Assembly: GCA_027559495.1 (NCBI GenBank)
Contig: JAMXSV010000011.1
Span: 74,501-138,500 of the forward strand
Direction: 5' to 3'
DNA length: 64,000 nt
Origin: Aurifilum marmelostoma
Lineage: Eukaryota; Ascomycota; Sordariomycetes; Diaporthales; Cryphonectriaceae
The notes under the pieces were generated by a model that made no database searches, was not told the origin of the DNA, and was given only the letters and a program-made list of their open reading frames with translations. The position numbers and the translations under genes are program-made. Shown here one piece after another: positions 21,088-31,649 of the stretch. Within the stretch, counting starts at the first letter, position 1. Each line of letters begins with the position of its first letter.

Positions 21088-21566
21088 GGTGGTGGTTGTC
21101 GTATATACGGGCGCATCGTGGTCTCCGGACGTCAGACGGATCAAAAAGAGGACGCGTCGCAGGTCAGCTTGACGATGACATCTTGTATGCGCAGCTGTCA
21201 CCGTACACTTCGTAGCTCTGCCAACTGGCAGCAGCTGCAGATGCCGCTGCAACCCGGGAAGATCCGACCCCTCCTTGACCCCTGTCATGCCGAGCATCGC
21301 TCTGCACCAGAAAAGTCGCTAGCGTAAGCTACACTGCAGCTAAGCTACATAGTACAGCAGGGGGAGGGAGGAAAAAAAAAGATTAGAGATCATCATGAAC
21401 CCATACTTCAGATTTGAACCCCGGTCTAACACACCACCTCAACAAATCCCTCTCTGCGTTTTTGAGCTCCTCGACAGCCAGTATGCTCGCCCCCCTCATG
21501 CATACAAAGTCGTAGAGAATATCACAGGGACCCAATTAGGCCAAGCAATAGCAGGCCATCCAGAGA
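21088..21566. promoter_or_regulatory. Divergent VMA12-COQ1 intergenic region
   Basis: 479 bp between two housekeeping start codons pointing apart, hence a probable bidirectional promoter. No binding site was assigned. Confidence 0.5.
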
Positions 21567-23062
21567 ATGCCACTACAGCTGCGGCCGGGCGCTCCGGCCG
21601 TCCGAGCAGCCCGCTCCATCACAACGTCAAGATTACGCTCTTTGGTCTGCTCACAATGTTTATGGCGGGAAAACCTCGACGTGAGGATACAATGGCAGCA
21701 ACGCGCCGGCTATCATGCGACATCTCGGCAGTCCTCAGCTCTCGGCGCAGCTGTAGCTGTCGCAAAGAATGTCGTATCCAATGCGATATCGTCACGTACC
21801 TCCAAGCTCAACAGCGACCTCATGACGGTCGACCCCCTCCGTGTTGTTGCCAAGGAGATGAAGTTCCTCTCAGGGAATATACGGAAGCTCCTCGGGTCGG
21901 GACACCCCTCGCTAGACCGAGTCGCAAAGTACTACACCCAGGCAGAAGGCAAGCACATGCGACCACTGATTGTGCTGCTCATGTCGCGAGCCACCCATCT
22001 ATGCCCAAAGGCACCAGAGTTACCACAGAACCAGCGTCAATCCTCGCCGATAGAGTCAATACCCATCGACACATCAATGACACCCATCTCCATCCTCCGC
22101 GACTTCAACCCCTCCACCGCCAGCCCGACCTCCATCCCAACGCCTCTTGCGACCGAATCCGACACACTCTCCTCGGAGACCGACATCCTTCCCTCCCAGC
22201 GCCGTCTGGCAGAGATCACAGAACTGATCCACACCGCCTCACTCCTACACGACGATGTCATTGATCACTCCGTCTCGCGCCGCGGGTCACCCTCTGCGAA
22301 CCTCGAGTTCGGCAACAAGATGGCTGTGCTGGCCGGCGACTTCCTGCTGGGTCGCGCCTCCGTCGCACTGGCTCGTCTGCGCAACTCCGAGGTCGTCGAG
22401 CTGCTGGCCACGGTCATCGCGAACCTGGTTGAGGGCGAGTTCATGCAGCTCAAGAACACGGCCGCCGACGAAACCCGCCCTGTCTGGAGCGAGGACGCCC
22501 TGGGCTACTACCTGAACAAGACCTACCTGAAGACAGCCAGTCTTATCTCCAAAAGCTGTCGTGCTGCTGCTCTGCTGGGCGGGGCGAGCGCTGAGACTGT
22601 AGAGGCTGCCTACGGGTACGGTAAGAACCTGGGTCTGGCGTTCCAGCTTGTGGACGACATGCTGGATTACACACTGTCCGAGCGCGAGTTGGGAAAGCCG
22701 GCTGGCGCGGATCTGGAGCTCGGGCTGGCAACGGCGCCGCTTCTCTTTGCGTGGAGAGACAGGCCAGAGCTGGGCGAGCTTGTAGGGAGGAAATTCGCTG
22801 GAGAGGGTGACGTGAGGAGGGTAAGTCTACTGCTGTAACAGATCCTTCACGACATGGGAAGGGTACTGGAGCTGACTTCAAAATTTGTTGACATGGCTAG
22901 GCACGTGAACTTGTCCTCGAGACGGAGGGTATCGAGGAGACTCGCGCGCTAGCCGAAGATTACGCGCAAAAGGCGATCGACTGTCTCAGCGAGTTCCCGG
23001 AAAGCGAGGCAAAGGACGGTTTGGTAGAGATGGCTGTCAAGACCATCAAGAGAAGGAAGTGA
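21567..23062 (+). CDS. COQ1: Mitochondrial polyprenyl diphosphate synthase (ubiquinone side chain)
   Basis: Exons 21567-22820 and 22901-23062 encode 471 residues. The N terminus is Arg/Ser-rich without acidic residues (MPLQLRPGAPAVRAARSITT), fitting a mitochondrial presequence. The trans-isoprenyl diphosphate synthase core has both aspartate-rich motifs, LLHDDVIDHSVSRRG and FQLVDDMLDY, plus GKHMRPLIVLL and GDFLLGRASVALARL. The exon 2 product ends AVKTIKRRK. It elongates FPP or GGPP with isopentenyl diphosphate to the long chain of coenzyme Q at the inner membrane. A low-complexity Ser/Thr/Pro insertion of about 60 residues (roughly 150-210) before the first Asp motif is usual in fungal Coq1. 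Confidence 0.94.
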
Positions 23063-23715
23063 GGAGGTCACTTCCTCAGCAACGAAGCGATTCCTCTCAA
23101 CCAGCGGTTGTCGGTGAGCGGCGAGGCTTCAGTGGGCAATGCGCCAGTCTCATTTATGATTATAGCATCATAGCATGCGGTCATAGCCTGGTATACACGC
23201 ATGGCGGCGCACCGAGACCATGTATGCATTTGCGGTGAAAGGAAATTAGAGAAAAGGAACAGAAAAGAAAAAGAAAACAATGTACCATCACGCATTATCG
23301 TTATACAGAAACAGGGCTGGACAGGGTTGGGTTATAGCATGTGGGACGAGCATCTATAGACTGGAAAGATACTCCCGGGCAATGAAGCACTACACTTTGT
23401 CTCCTTTGCACTGAGGCTCATGCGTGAACAGTAGCTATTGTGTACTTTAAGGCATGTGAATACGCATCTCAACAAGAAAACTGTGTTAGCTGGATGATAT
23501 CACTCAAAGAGCCTGATACCTTGGATTTTACAGCTTCCTGGTTCCTCTTTCAATTCCCAACACTCTACTACTCTTAACTCTTTCGCACGTATATTGTATA
23601 ATCAATCTTTTTTCTATTCGTGAAGACTACCATCAGTTGTTTCTGTTATGAAAATACTTCAATTTGCGTTTCGACAAGATACTTCTTTCTTCTTTAGTAG
23701 AGTATACTAGTCGCC
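23063..23715. other. Intergenic, no gene seen
   Basis: AT-rich region downstream of COQ1 and upstream of the decayed secreted-protein gene. A pyrimidine-rich stretch at about 23600-23690 could be that gene's old promoter. Confidence 0.45.
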
Positions 23716-23913
23716 ATGCCCTCTCATGTACCTGTAGCCACCCTCTCCCTTCTCTCAGCTATCAGCTATGCAGGGGCTCTCACCCCTCTTGCTGCTAGGC
23801 GAAGCGCAGACTTTGAGCGTCGGAATGATCCTGTGATTACCTGTATGTCTATCGCCTCTTTTCTTTCATTCTTCAAGCCCCCTCACCCTCTTCATCTTTG
23901 TTCTTGACGATTT

Positions 23914-23951
<38 letters not shown>

Positions 23952-24496
23952 AAGGAGCTAACGTAAACTGTGACCATCACTCAGCCGTCATCTGCGCATC
24001 GAGAGGCAGCATTAGCATCAGCAAGGACTAACTAGATGACGCAAAGACCAACATACTCAGCTGGTGTGCGACATCAAGACCTTCAACGCCCATAGACCAG
24101 TCCAGTACATGGACGGGCAGATGAGGCGATTTTAGCCAAGCAATCAGCAAGAACGAAGCAGTCAGCCTTACCAACATCAAATACTGGATCTGCGACACGC
24201 CTCAGAGTGGCAAGAGTACTCTCGGAGACTGCAGCAGCAGCTTCAAGGACAAGGCGGACCAGATGAACGTCAAGGTAAATGAGCAATGTGGTACCACCAG
24301 CGGAGGGTGGGTCAAGTTTAGTGATAAATCCTCGTTTGGGCGTGGTACGGAGGGGACTAGCGAGTGCGGTGGCAATCAAAAGGAAGCTCGCGCGAAGCTC
24401 CGCCGATCTCTACAACCAAGCCCTCCAGGTCTCCGTTGTCCATTCTTTTATCCAGAAATAAAAGACATATACCAAGAGGGTATCCCTTTTTGTTGA
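23716..24496 (+). pseudogene. Decayed small secreted cysteine-containing protein gene
   Basis: The first exon (23716-23844) encodes a good signal peptide (VATLSLLSAISYAGALTPLA) and a short propeptide-like stretch. A canonical intron (GTATGT donor, CAG acceptor at 23984) contains a TA microsatellite. The second exon then meets TAA at 24029 and TGA at 24122 in the same frame, yet protein-like sequence continues for over 100 residues, with phrases such as NIKYWICDTPQSGKSTLGDC and VNEQCGTTSGGWVKFSD. An alternative frame between the two stops (LVCDIKTFNAH...) also looks coding, which suggests indels. I do not recognise the family. It looks like a broken effector-like secreted protein. Confidence 0.55.
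23917..23947 (+). repeat. (TA)n microsatellite in an intron
   Basis: About 15 TA units lie in the intron of the decayed secreted-protein gene. Likely length-variable between strains. Confidence 0.9.
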
Positions 24497-24523
24497 TGGC
24501 GATTGAGGCTGTTGGTGCCCAGA

Positions 24524-26996
24524 TCAGCAGTCCTGGCTCACCAACTCCCCCGCGACGTTTGACATCAGCTCCACCTCTCCTCGATTGTTGCTGCCGGATG
24601 ATGATCCCGGGCTTATGGTGGTGGCCGACGCCGATTGCGGCTCTGTCTGCCTCTGGGGTTTACCCTGGCTGTCTCTGCCCCGGCCCCGGCCTTTGCCCCG
24701 GCCTTTGCCCCGGCCTCGCCCCGGCCCTCGAGTCGTCGCTGCAGTACTGTGCGGCTGCGGGTCTGATTGCTGTGTGACATGCCCAGTGCCAGGCCTCATG
24801 GCCGGCGAAAAGGTTTCGATGCCCGAGGCATAAGGTACGGCCCGTCCTTCCAGGTCTTCGGACGCACCTCCTGGAGTTAGGTCCGGAGTGGCCGTGCCGA
24901 CCAATCTGTCGATGCCTCCTAGCACGAAGAAGGTGAACGCGATGACGACCGAGATGTTGACGTGGTTCACGACTTGCACGGCATCCCCCGAGCGGGTATC
25001 CTGGGACAACGTCGCGGTCATGCGGAGAATGAAGAAGAGAATGCCGATGAGGGGAGGCACGGTTCTCCCCAAAGACTGCCTAGCATTGAAGTCTTTCAAG
25101 ACCTGAGCAATAATGGCAAAGACGTAGATGGATGTGATCAAGGCAGCACCGATGCAGATACTAATCGCAGCACCAGAGAATGTCAACTCTTGTCTCCTAG
25201 CCGCCGGAGGTCGTTATTCGGGAACGCAACTCGCCCTATCTGAAACCATTCGACTCCGGCGTTCTGGTCTCGCACAAGGTATGAGAAAGCCAGGAGCGGG
25301 AACGAGATGCAGCCAGGGACCACGACAACAGGTTGTGCGAAGTCAGCTGCTCCCGCTGCCGACTGGATGAGGGAGGCGAGGGTGAGGAATGCCAATGGTC
25401 TTGCCGCACCGGTACCGACGCGACGACTGCCAAAAAGACGTGTCTTCCGGGCCAGCGCCCTCTTGAGCTTCGGAGTGCTGTAGCGGGTCAGCCACGGGAG
25501 GAGAACATGGAAGGCGACGACCTTACTGAAGCTTAGGCGTCTGGCTCTTCCCGGAGACCGCCACGACGCGGGCCTCCAGTTTGAAGTAGAGGTAGGCCAT
25601 ACAGACGACCAGTATAATTACAGAAGCAACGCGGTATGGTTCAGCCATGGTAGACTCGTCCGTGAGAACAGCAGTGAGGGCTGTTCCAGTCATTGCCATG
25701 ACTGAACAACCAGCTGCTAACGGCGTGATGGAAGAGCTGGAGCTGCAACGTTCGGCAAGCCTCCGAGTTCCATCATGAAAGAAATATATACCGGATAAAA
25801 GTAGCAAATTGGACAGGATGCTGCCAGTCAGTGAAGTCTGAACAACGACGACTTCGAGTTGAGATAGAGCGACGACGGTCACATTGTCTCCGGGAACATC
25901 ACTGCGTCGATCAGCTCAGACAATGCTTGAGAGGATTCCTATCGCAATAGACTTACTTGATTGAAGTACCGAGGAGAAGGCCGTCCACGATTTGACTGGT
26001 ACGAACTGCGATGTTCTCGGTTGCAGGACCTAATGTTGCTGCCAGAGCGACAATGGCGGCGAGGTCGAGGATGGATAGTGCGTGGTCTCTCGTGCTGGAT
26101 AACGCATACAGCACCAATCCGATATCAATCACAACCAGCAGGACGTTGATCCAAGAGTCCAGCAAAACATACTGAAGCTGTTGATACTGAAGCTGTTGCA
26201 CAACGGTGAAGGGCTCCTTGGACTTCACATGCTTGACAAAGAGATGCTCCCTCTGTAGTGTCTTCTCGTTGTCCTGTCCGCTATTTGGAGTGCTCGACTT
26301 CCTGTACAACATTGGTCTCTGAGCGTCATCAGTGTCGAAATTCGTTGTCCCACCACTGCTGTCTCTCCATTTTGACGGGAAGACATCATCAGCCGCGGGA
26401 CCCTCATCCAACCGCCCCTCAACAACGCACGTGATATCTGGCCTATGGATATCAGTGCCGCCAGGGGAATCGAGGTCGCGAAGCTTCCCTGCGCGGAGGA
26501 TCTCGAACGTGCGGGCGTCTCTACTCGAGTTCAGGCGCACGAAAGCCTGGCCGCTGGAGTCGGCCGAGAGGTCCGCCTCGCCGCTGGCAATGCTCAATTT
26601 TCAATCAATTCTCCCCCGTGCCTCCCGCTCTGTACTTCCAATCCTGCCCAGTGTCTGGCAGGCCGTGGCTGTCTTGTGATTCAAGAGCTTGCTGCGTGCT
26701 CCGGGACTGAAAACAGAGGAATTGTTCTCAGCCTCGCAGTCAGCCTCGCGGCGGTGTGAACTTGGCTGCGTCCCTGTGGAGAGCTTCCCGTGTGAGGAGG
26801 AGAGATCGCCCGCTTCATCGTTGGGCACATTAATGAATTGGTGTTCGGGATTCCATGTCTGCGAGCGCTCATGGCCTTTCACCCAGACGTGACGGAACGG
26901 GTTCCACCGGTCCGAGGCGAGACCGACTTCGTGACGGCTCACGGCATGAGCTCGTCGCTTGATCTGAGAAGCATTGAACTGATTTGGACGTTCCAT
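24524..26996 (-). CDS. Half-CAX cation-exchanger-like membrane protein, structure uncertain
   Basis: Read on the minus strand. The region from about 26230 to 25525 is CAX-like: DSWINVLLVVIDIGLVLYA, ATENIAVRTSQIVDGLLLGT, then after an intron (25956-25902) DNVTVVALSQLEVVVVQ and GSILSNLLLLSGIYFF, matching the first alpha repeat of Ca2+/H+ exchangers (GNxxEL, GSILSNLLL). A 49-nt intron (GTAAGG donor near 25526) then leads to membrane segments FLTLASLIQSAAGAADFAQP and, after another intron with uncertain donor (ending near 25203), ISICIGAALITSIYVFAI. The expected second CAX repeat (GNAAEH) is absent. The tail has a GRGKGRG repeat and stops at 24524. Upstream, coding-like sequence from ATG 26996 hits TGA at 26603-26601, and all three minus frames close there: a long unrecognised intron or a real break. 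Ion transport is unproven. Confidence 0.5.
24676..24732 (-). repeat. CCCCGGCC-rich tandem repeat encoding GRGKGRG
   Basis: Imperfect 6- and 12-bp units of GCCCCGGCCTTT type encode a Gly-Arg-Gly-Lys run in the C-terminal tail of the half-CAX protein. The RGG-like tail is unusual for an exchanger. Confidence 0.8.
26170..26199 (-). repeat. 15-bp tandem duplication encoding QLQYQ twice
   Basis: Two adjacent copies differing at one base (TACTGAAGCTGTTGA/C). They duplicate five residues just before the first membrane helix of the half-CAX protein. Family members usually have one copy of this QLQ segment. Confidence 0.75.
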
Positions 26997-27754
26997 GGTG
27001 CCGCAGGCGCGCGAAAGGCGCACCGTCGAGAGGATCAAGTCGAGGTGGTCAGGTTGGCAGGTCGGCAGGTTGGCAAGGTGGAATGGGTGCGGCTGTGAGG
27101 ACTTGTGATGTAAGACAGATGGCCAGGGAAGCCTGTGGATTCACTCGTGAAGGTGACAGTAGTCGAGAATTATTTCGGTCGTCGTCGCTATTGCACCGCG
27201 TCAGAGAACAAGGACAGTCGAGGTTCTCGAAACCACTTCTAGGATAGAACAGGAGCGGAAGAGGTGAGAGACGTAATTGGAGAGCGCAGCAGAGCAGAGT
27301 TGTGCACCGAGGGGCAGTAACCAAAAGGACAGAAACGAAGACTGACCTTTCACCTTGAGGTTGGCCAACAGAGCCCCGTCTTCCCGAGTGTTCCAAGTCA
27401 TCCAGCGCTCAGCCGGGACAAGTGAGCTTCTGGCATCAGCGCACAAGAGGCCGCCAATTGCTAGCATGCCACTCTAACTCCAAACAGGGCAATTCTCGTG
27501 TTGAGGTGACGTGGCAATTCGAATGCTGACCACTGACATGCGATGTGGCTGGCATCACATAGGCGAAGCGACACTTATGTCTTGTGTGTTGCCGCCGCCG
27601 AGGCCTCTGATCCTGCTGTTTTGTTCTGGCTACCTTCCGTCCCGGAGAGCCCAGACAGTCGATTGACAAAAACACTGATCAAGCCAGTCGAGTCGAAATC
27701 ATTTCATCAGTGGACGTTGATACCGCCCTGATCCGAGAGTCTGTTGAGGTCCAA
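26997..27754. other. Divergent intergenic region, no gene supported
   Basis: Minus-strand open stretches at 27049-27396 and 27201-27467 exist but show no family resemblance. The second contains a Met start and a hydrophobic segment and could be an upstream exon of the half-CAX gene; I could not find a convincing splice. Confidence 0.4.
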
Positions 27755-29315
27755 ATGGATCCGTTTGTCGCAGTCTCAAGCGCCTTGGACATCGTGTCAT
27801 TCGCAATCCGAGCAGCCAGAATTATCCGACATGAGACCTCCGGGGCTGCTCTCGACGGAAGCTCTTGCCTGGCAAAGTTCAACCATCAGCGGCGCTCGCT
27901 GGAGGAAACAGCCTCGTACATTGGCAAGTTGGGGAACCTAGAACCACATACCTCGTAAGGGTCCGACCTGATCCGTTGAGCTGCTGAGTCTCTGACAAGA
28001 TTTGCGGATCCCAGATGTCCTCTGAATGCGAACCCCCTGTCAACCCATCTTGAAGATTGTCGCAGAGTCCTGGCCGAGATTGAGAAAGAGCTGGGACGTA
28101 GAAAAGGAACAGTTCTCGACAGCCCCTGGGGCAGTCACCAACAAATCTATCCGCAACCGTCTTCATCATCCCAAGGTTCAGCTCCGAGACGAGGTTGCGA
28201 CCGCAGTCCGGGCTTCAGCAGACGCGGCATAAGATTGCGATACATTTGCATGTTCACGCGGAGAGAACAGGGGCCAGTCGGAGACAAAGAGGAAGTAGTC
28301 CACCATTTGGGGCCTTTTGAAACATCCTATTGCGACTGGTCTGGAGAAATGCTTGGGTTGGCTAGTTCCATCAGCAAAGAGCTGAGCGATGCCTTGAAGC
28401 TTTGTGGAGCTTGCCTGCCAAGCGACGATCAGTTCTTGAATATCGTGAGCCTCGTGTGGTGCTCCGACACAATGCCTGAAAGCCAGGATTCAGACCTTGA
28501 AAAGGGACGGATGTTCCAAGAGTCTCGCCCAGGACTGGCGCTGTTCGGGATCAGCAGCCAAAACAGACCATCATTTGTCACAACAGCACTTGCAGATTCG
28601 GAATCCGGAGTCTCTAGGCATATGTTCTGGGAGTTACCCAAGACTCCGGGCCAACCCAGTACAAGATCGTGTTTTGAAGACCATCCTTTGGAGAGCATTT
28701 GGCCCAGTGGAGACGACTTTCGACAGGGTGCCGAGCAGGCATCTGGGATGATGTCCTCTATACCACACCCGTGCTCGAGGATAGGCAGCGAGAGACTAGT
28801 CTCGGAAAAGCAGCGGCAAGACCTGGTCCCGACGCACTCACGTCGAGCAGTTTCCATGGGCAGATTGGCATCGTCGACGCTCTTAGCCGCTGGCGGTTTC
28901 GCGACCGCTCTCATGTGTGCCTTTGGGGCGAGGCAGACAGGTGAGTTGACCTCCGGCCGCAGATATCGATACTCTGCTGACAAGTTTGTGGTTTTCTGAA
29001 GGCTGTTCAGGCTCACATGTTGGTACAAGCAACGGCGAGCTGCTTTCCTGGCTCTCCGGTCTGCGCTCCTGCCCGAGCCTCAGCTCCTTTGCTGTAGCCG
29101 TGTGGGTTTACATCATGGTGGGCACGATCTTTGCACTGCGGGGCCAGAGACACTGGAAGGAGAGCGGGTTGTTTGCCATCGTGGTCTCAGTAGTGGTCGG
29201 ATGTGTTGCTGGAGCCACATATATGGTAGGGTCACTGATCGTTGGCGGTTACCTCAGTCTTGTCGTGAGCAATTTGCTGGACGTGTGTCAGGTTGAACTG
29301 TGGATGCACTTGTGA
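27755..29315 (+). CDS. Protein with NACHT-associated-type N terminus and C-terminal membrane helices
   Basis: Exons 27755-27954, 28000-28940 and 29002-29315 give 484 residues; the first intron is only 45 nt. The start MDPFVAVSSALDIVSFAIRA and, after the intron, HLEDCRRVLAEIEKEL resemble the helical N-terminal domain found in many fungal NACHT/ankyrin and secondary-metabolism proteins (Fungal_N / NACHT_N type). No P-loop or NACHT motif follows. Instead comes a roughly 280-residue Ser-rich polar region with no recognised domain, then hydrophobic segments STLLAAGGFATALMCAFGA, SSFAVAVWVYIMVGTIFAL and AIVVSVVVGCVAGATYMVG with a continuing hydrophobic stretch to LVVSNLL. It is therefore a membrane protein of unknown role. 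It is divergent from the half-CAX gene. Confidence 0.7.
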
Positions 29316-29976
29316 AGCTTGACATACCGTCCTTTTTTTTTTTTTTTTTTGCAAGCTTCCAACTACGTGTCAGATGGTCCGCTTCTTTGTTGCAGCTTTT
29401 CCGATGACCGATCAATGTCTTTAGTTCTCTTTTTTCTTCTTTTCTCTTTTTTTGTATGTGTGGGGGAAGGGAAAGGGGGGAGAGTTGAGAAGACGGTTTG
29501 GTATGGAATACTCATAACATTGCTGCAAGGAATCTGTCAACGACGGGTGGTGTTGAAAACTTTGAAATAAACTGTCGAAACGGCCGCTCAAAACGGTGAC
29601 CATTCCGTTTTACCCGCTTTTCATGTTACGTATCCTACTGCGATGAGGACGCCGAAACTGGAAGCAAAGGCATCCCAAAGGCTTCTGATTTCGGGAGAGT
29701 GAGCGTTACAAAATTAGCACTCTTGGGCACAATCGACCAGAAGTTTTCATCCGAAAATCTTGGTTCCTATCATCCCTCACAAGATCAGGCCCCATATGAA
29801 CAGCTCTGAGCCCATTCTGGCCTGAGCATTGACACTGAGAAGGAGGTGTGTGAACCAGATGTCTCGCAACTGCGAGTTAATTAGCACTAATTACTTATCA
29901 CTGTTGTTGGACGTGAGAAGACGTTTTTCTTTGTTTTGTATACGTACAAGTTCATTCATTTCTATTCTATCTCTTA
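29316..29976. other. Convergent intergenic with long T run
   Basis: No gene recognised. It contains a T18 run and a T-rich/G-rich stretch (about 29425-29480) downstream of two convergent 3' ends. Confidence 0.5.
29333..29350 (+). repeat. T18 homopolymer
   Basis: Eighteen consecutive T beginning 17 bp after the stop codon of the NACHT-N-like gene. It could assist 3' end formation, or be a trace of a reversed poly(A). Confidence 0.9.
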
Positions 29977-31649
29977 TCATGTACTCGTGGCACAATGGGA
30001 GCTCCACTCCGCGATCCTCTCCTTCATCCACCCACTCGTGGTCATGAGTGCAGTCTTCCTCTGGGACATCTCGGGTGCGTACCCTTTGCCCATCACAGCC
30101 TTGTCGTCCATCTTGCAGAGATCCTCCACGAAGCTCCACTGCGTGCATTCGTCCCACGCCTCACAAGCGGCCTCGCAGGAACCGACGTCACTCCAGGCGT
30201 TCTTCCATGCCTTGACGTCCTTCACTGATTCTGGCATGGGCGGGTCGTTCTTGTTTGCAGAGGTCACACTGAATTTGCTCGACATGTTGTCCCACCACTC
30301 CCTCCTCCTGCTGAGCTCGGGCGCTATCATGTGCGTGAAGAAGTCTCCGTGGGTCAAGGGTTTCTGTTATTACCATGTTAGCATGCCCTTGTTTGCTCAT
30401 CACGTTGTGATCCAATCACGTGTATCATCTTCATCGAGGCGCAGCTCACAGTAAAGTCCCAGGTTTTCTCGAGCTCATAATACCTCGCCACGTCTCTCGC
30501 ATGGACCTTGTGCCACGAGTAGAGCGGCAGACACCAGCTCCATCTCTCAAAGGCAAAGGTCCAGTGAACGAGCGGATTGAACCCGTACCGAAAAGTCTCG
30601 TCACCGCCGTTCTCACCAAGGTGCACGCCGTACCGGTTCAGCGCGTGGCCCAGCACCTGGTCGCCACAGCAGTGGTCCGCCGTGTACCGTTCATACTCTG
30701 TTGAGATGGTCGGATTGCGCCCGAAGCTCTGTTCCCATGCGCCTCTGCTGAGGGCAAAGCCGGCCCCGCCCTGGGCAAAGACAACGTCCGACTTCGCGGC
30801 GTAGCTGCCCAGCCAGTGCGCCTCGGTGTGGTCGAACTGCGAGAGGTAGCCCAGCACGTTGGGCAGGAACATGTACGTGTCGTCCTCTGTGTAGATGTAC
30901 CACTTGGCATCTGGCCAGTTCTCGCCGGCGTGCTGAACAAGAGGCATAAACTTATACTTGTCAATAACCCAGCCGCCCTGCGGGCCCCAGTCGTCGCCGT
31001 CGACACCCGCAGCCTCAAGGTACACGTTGTTATCGCCATAATCGCGCTGAGAGCGGTAGACGTCGAACTCGGATGAGCTCAGAGTCGTACTAGACGTATT
31101 AGCGAGGATGTCGATGACCTGGTAGGCGCCGATGGTGTCTGGACTGTCAGAGTAGATGACGGTGTTTCTGAGCGGAATGCGTTCTGGGGCGAGCGTGGTT
31201 GTCAAGTGGATCAGAAGGCGCTTCCACATTGACGTGCCGCCGGTTTTGACGATGAGGAGAATGTCTTCAGGTGAGAGTTGTCCCTGAGTGTGTTGTTTTG
31301 GCAAAGGAGGAATGTCGCCATGCTCATCATCGTCTCCTTCAGCATCCGTGTTGGACGAAGCAGAGTCTTGTAACACATCATCACCATCATCAACGTCTGT
31401 ATGTTGCTGTGATGGTTTTGCTGGCAGCGTTGATTGTCTCTCTTCCCAAGCCTCTACATCTTCAAACAATGATGAATCGAAAGTAATACTCTGGGCTTGA
31501 TGTGCTGTTGCCTCACTCGTCTCGAGAAGCTCAGAATGCTTTTTGATAGGATCAAGGAAAAGAATGAACAGCCATAGACAGGCTGTCATAATGATGGCCG
31601 GCACCACCCGGTTGTTTTTGTATATAATGCTCATGATGAAATCATACAA
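29977..31649 (-). CDS. GT31-like (Fringe/galactosyltransferase-type) glycosyltransferase
   Basis: Minus-strand exons 31649-30450 and 30363-29977 encode 528 residues. A single membrane anchor near the N terminus (VVPAIIMTACLWLFILFL) makes it a type II Golgi protein. A polar acidic stem of about 90 residues follows, then the catalytic domain: DILLIVKTGGTSMWKRL, WYIYTEDDTYMFLPNVL (metal-binding EDD, about residue 253), HWLGSYAAKSDVVFAQGGAG and TADHCCGDQVLGHAL. These features match fungal GT31/Fringe-like enzymes. The C-terminal exon carries a Cys-containing PAN/Apple-like segment (GSCEAACEAWDECTQWSF), common in this fungal subgroup. It probably adds a sugar to glycoproteins; donor and acceptor unknown. 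It is divergent from the GT2 gene. Confidence 0.88.

Noticed and set aside
21400..21450. tRNA-like string on the minus strand (GGGGTTCAAATC)
   Set aside because: No matching acceptor stem or anticodon arm was found, and it lies in the VMA12-COQ1 promoter region.
21395..22264. Plus-strand 289-codon ORF
   Set aside because: It overlaps COQ1 in another frame; COQ1 has the family motifs and this ORF has none.
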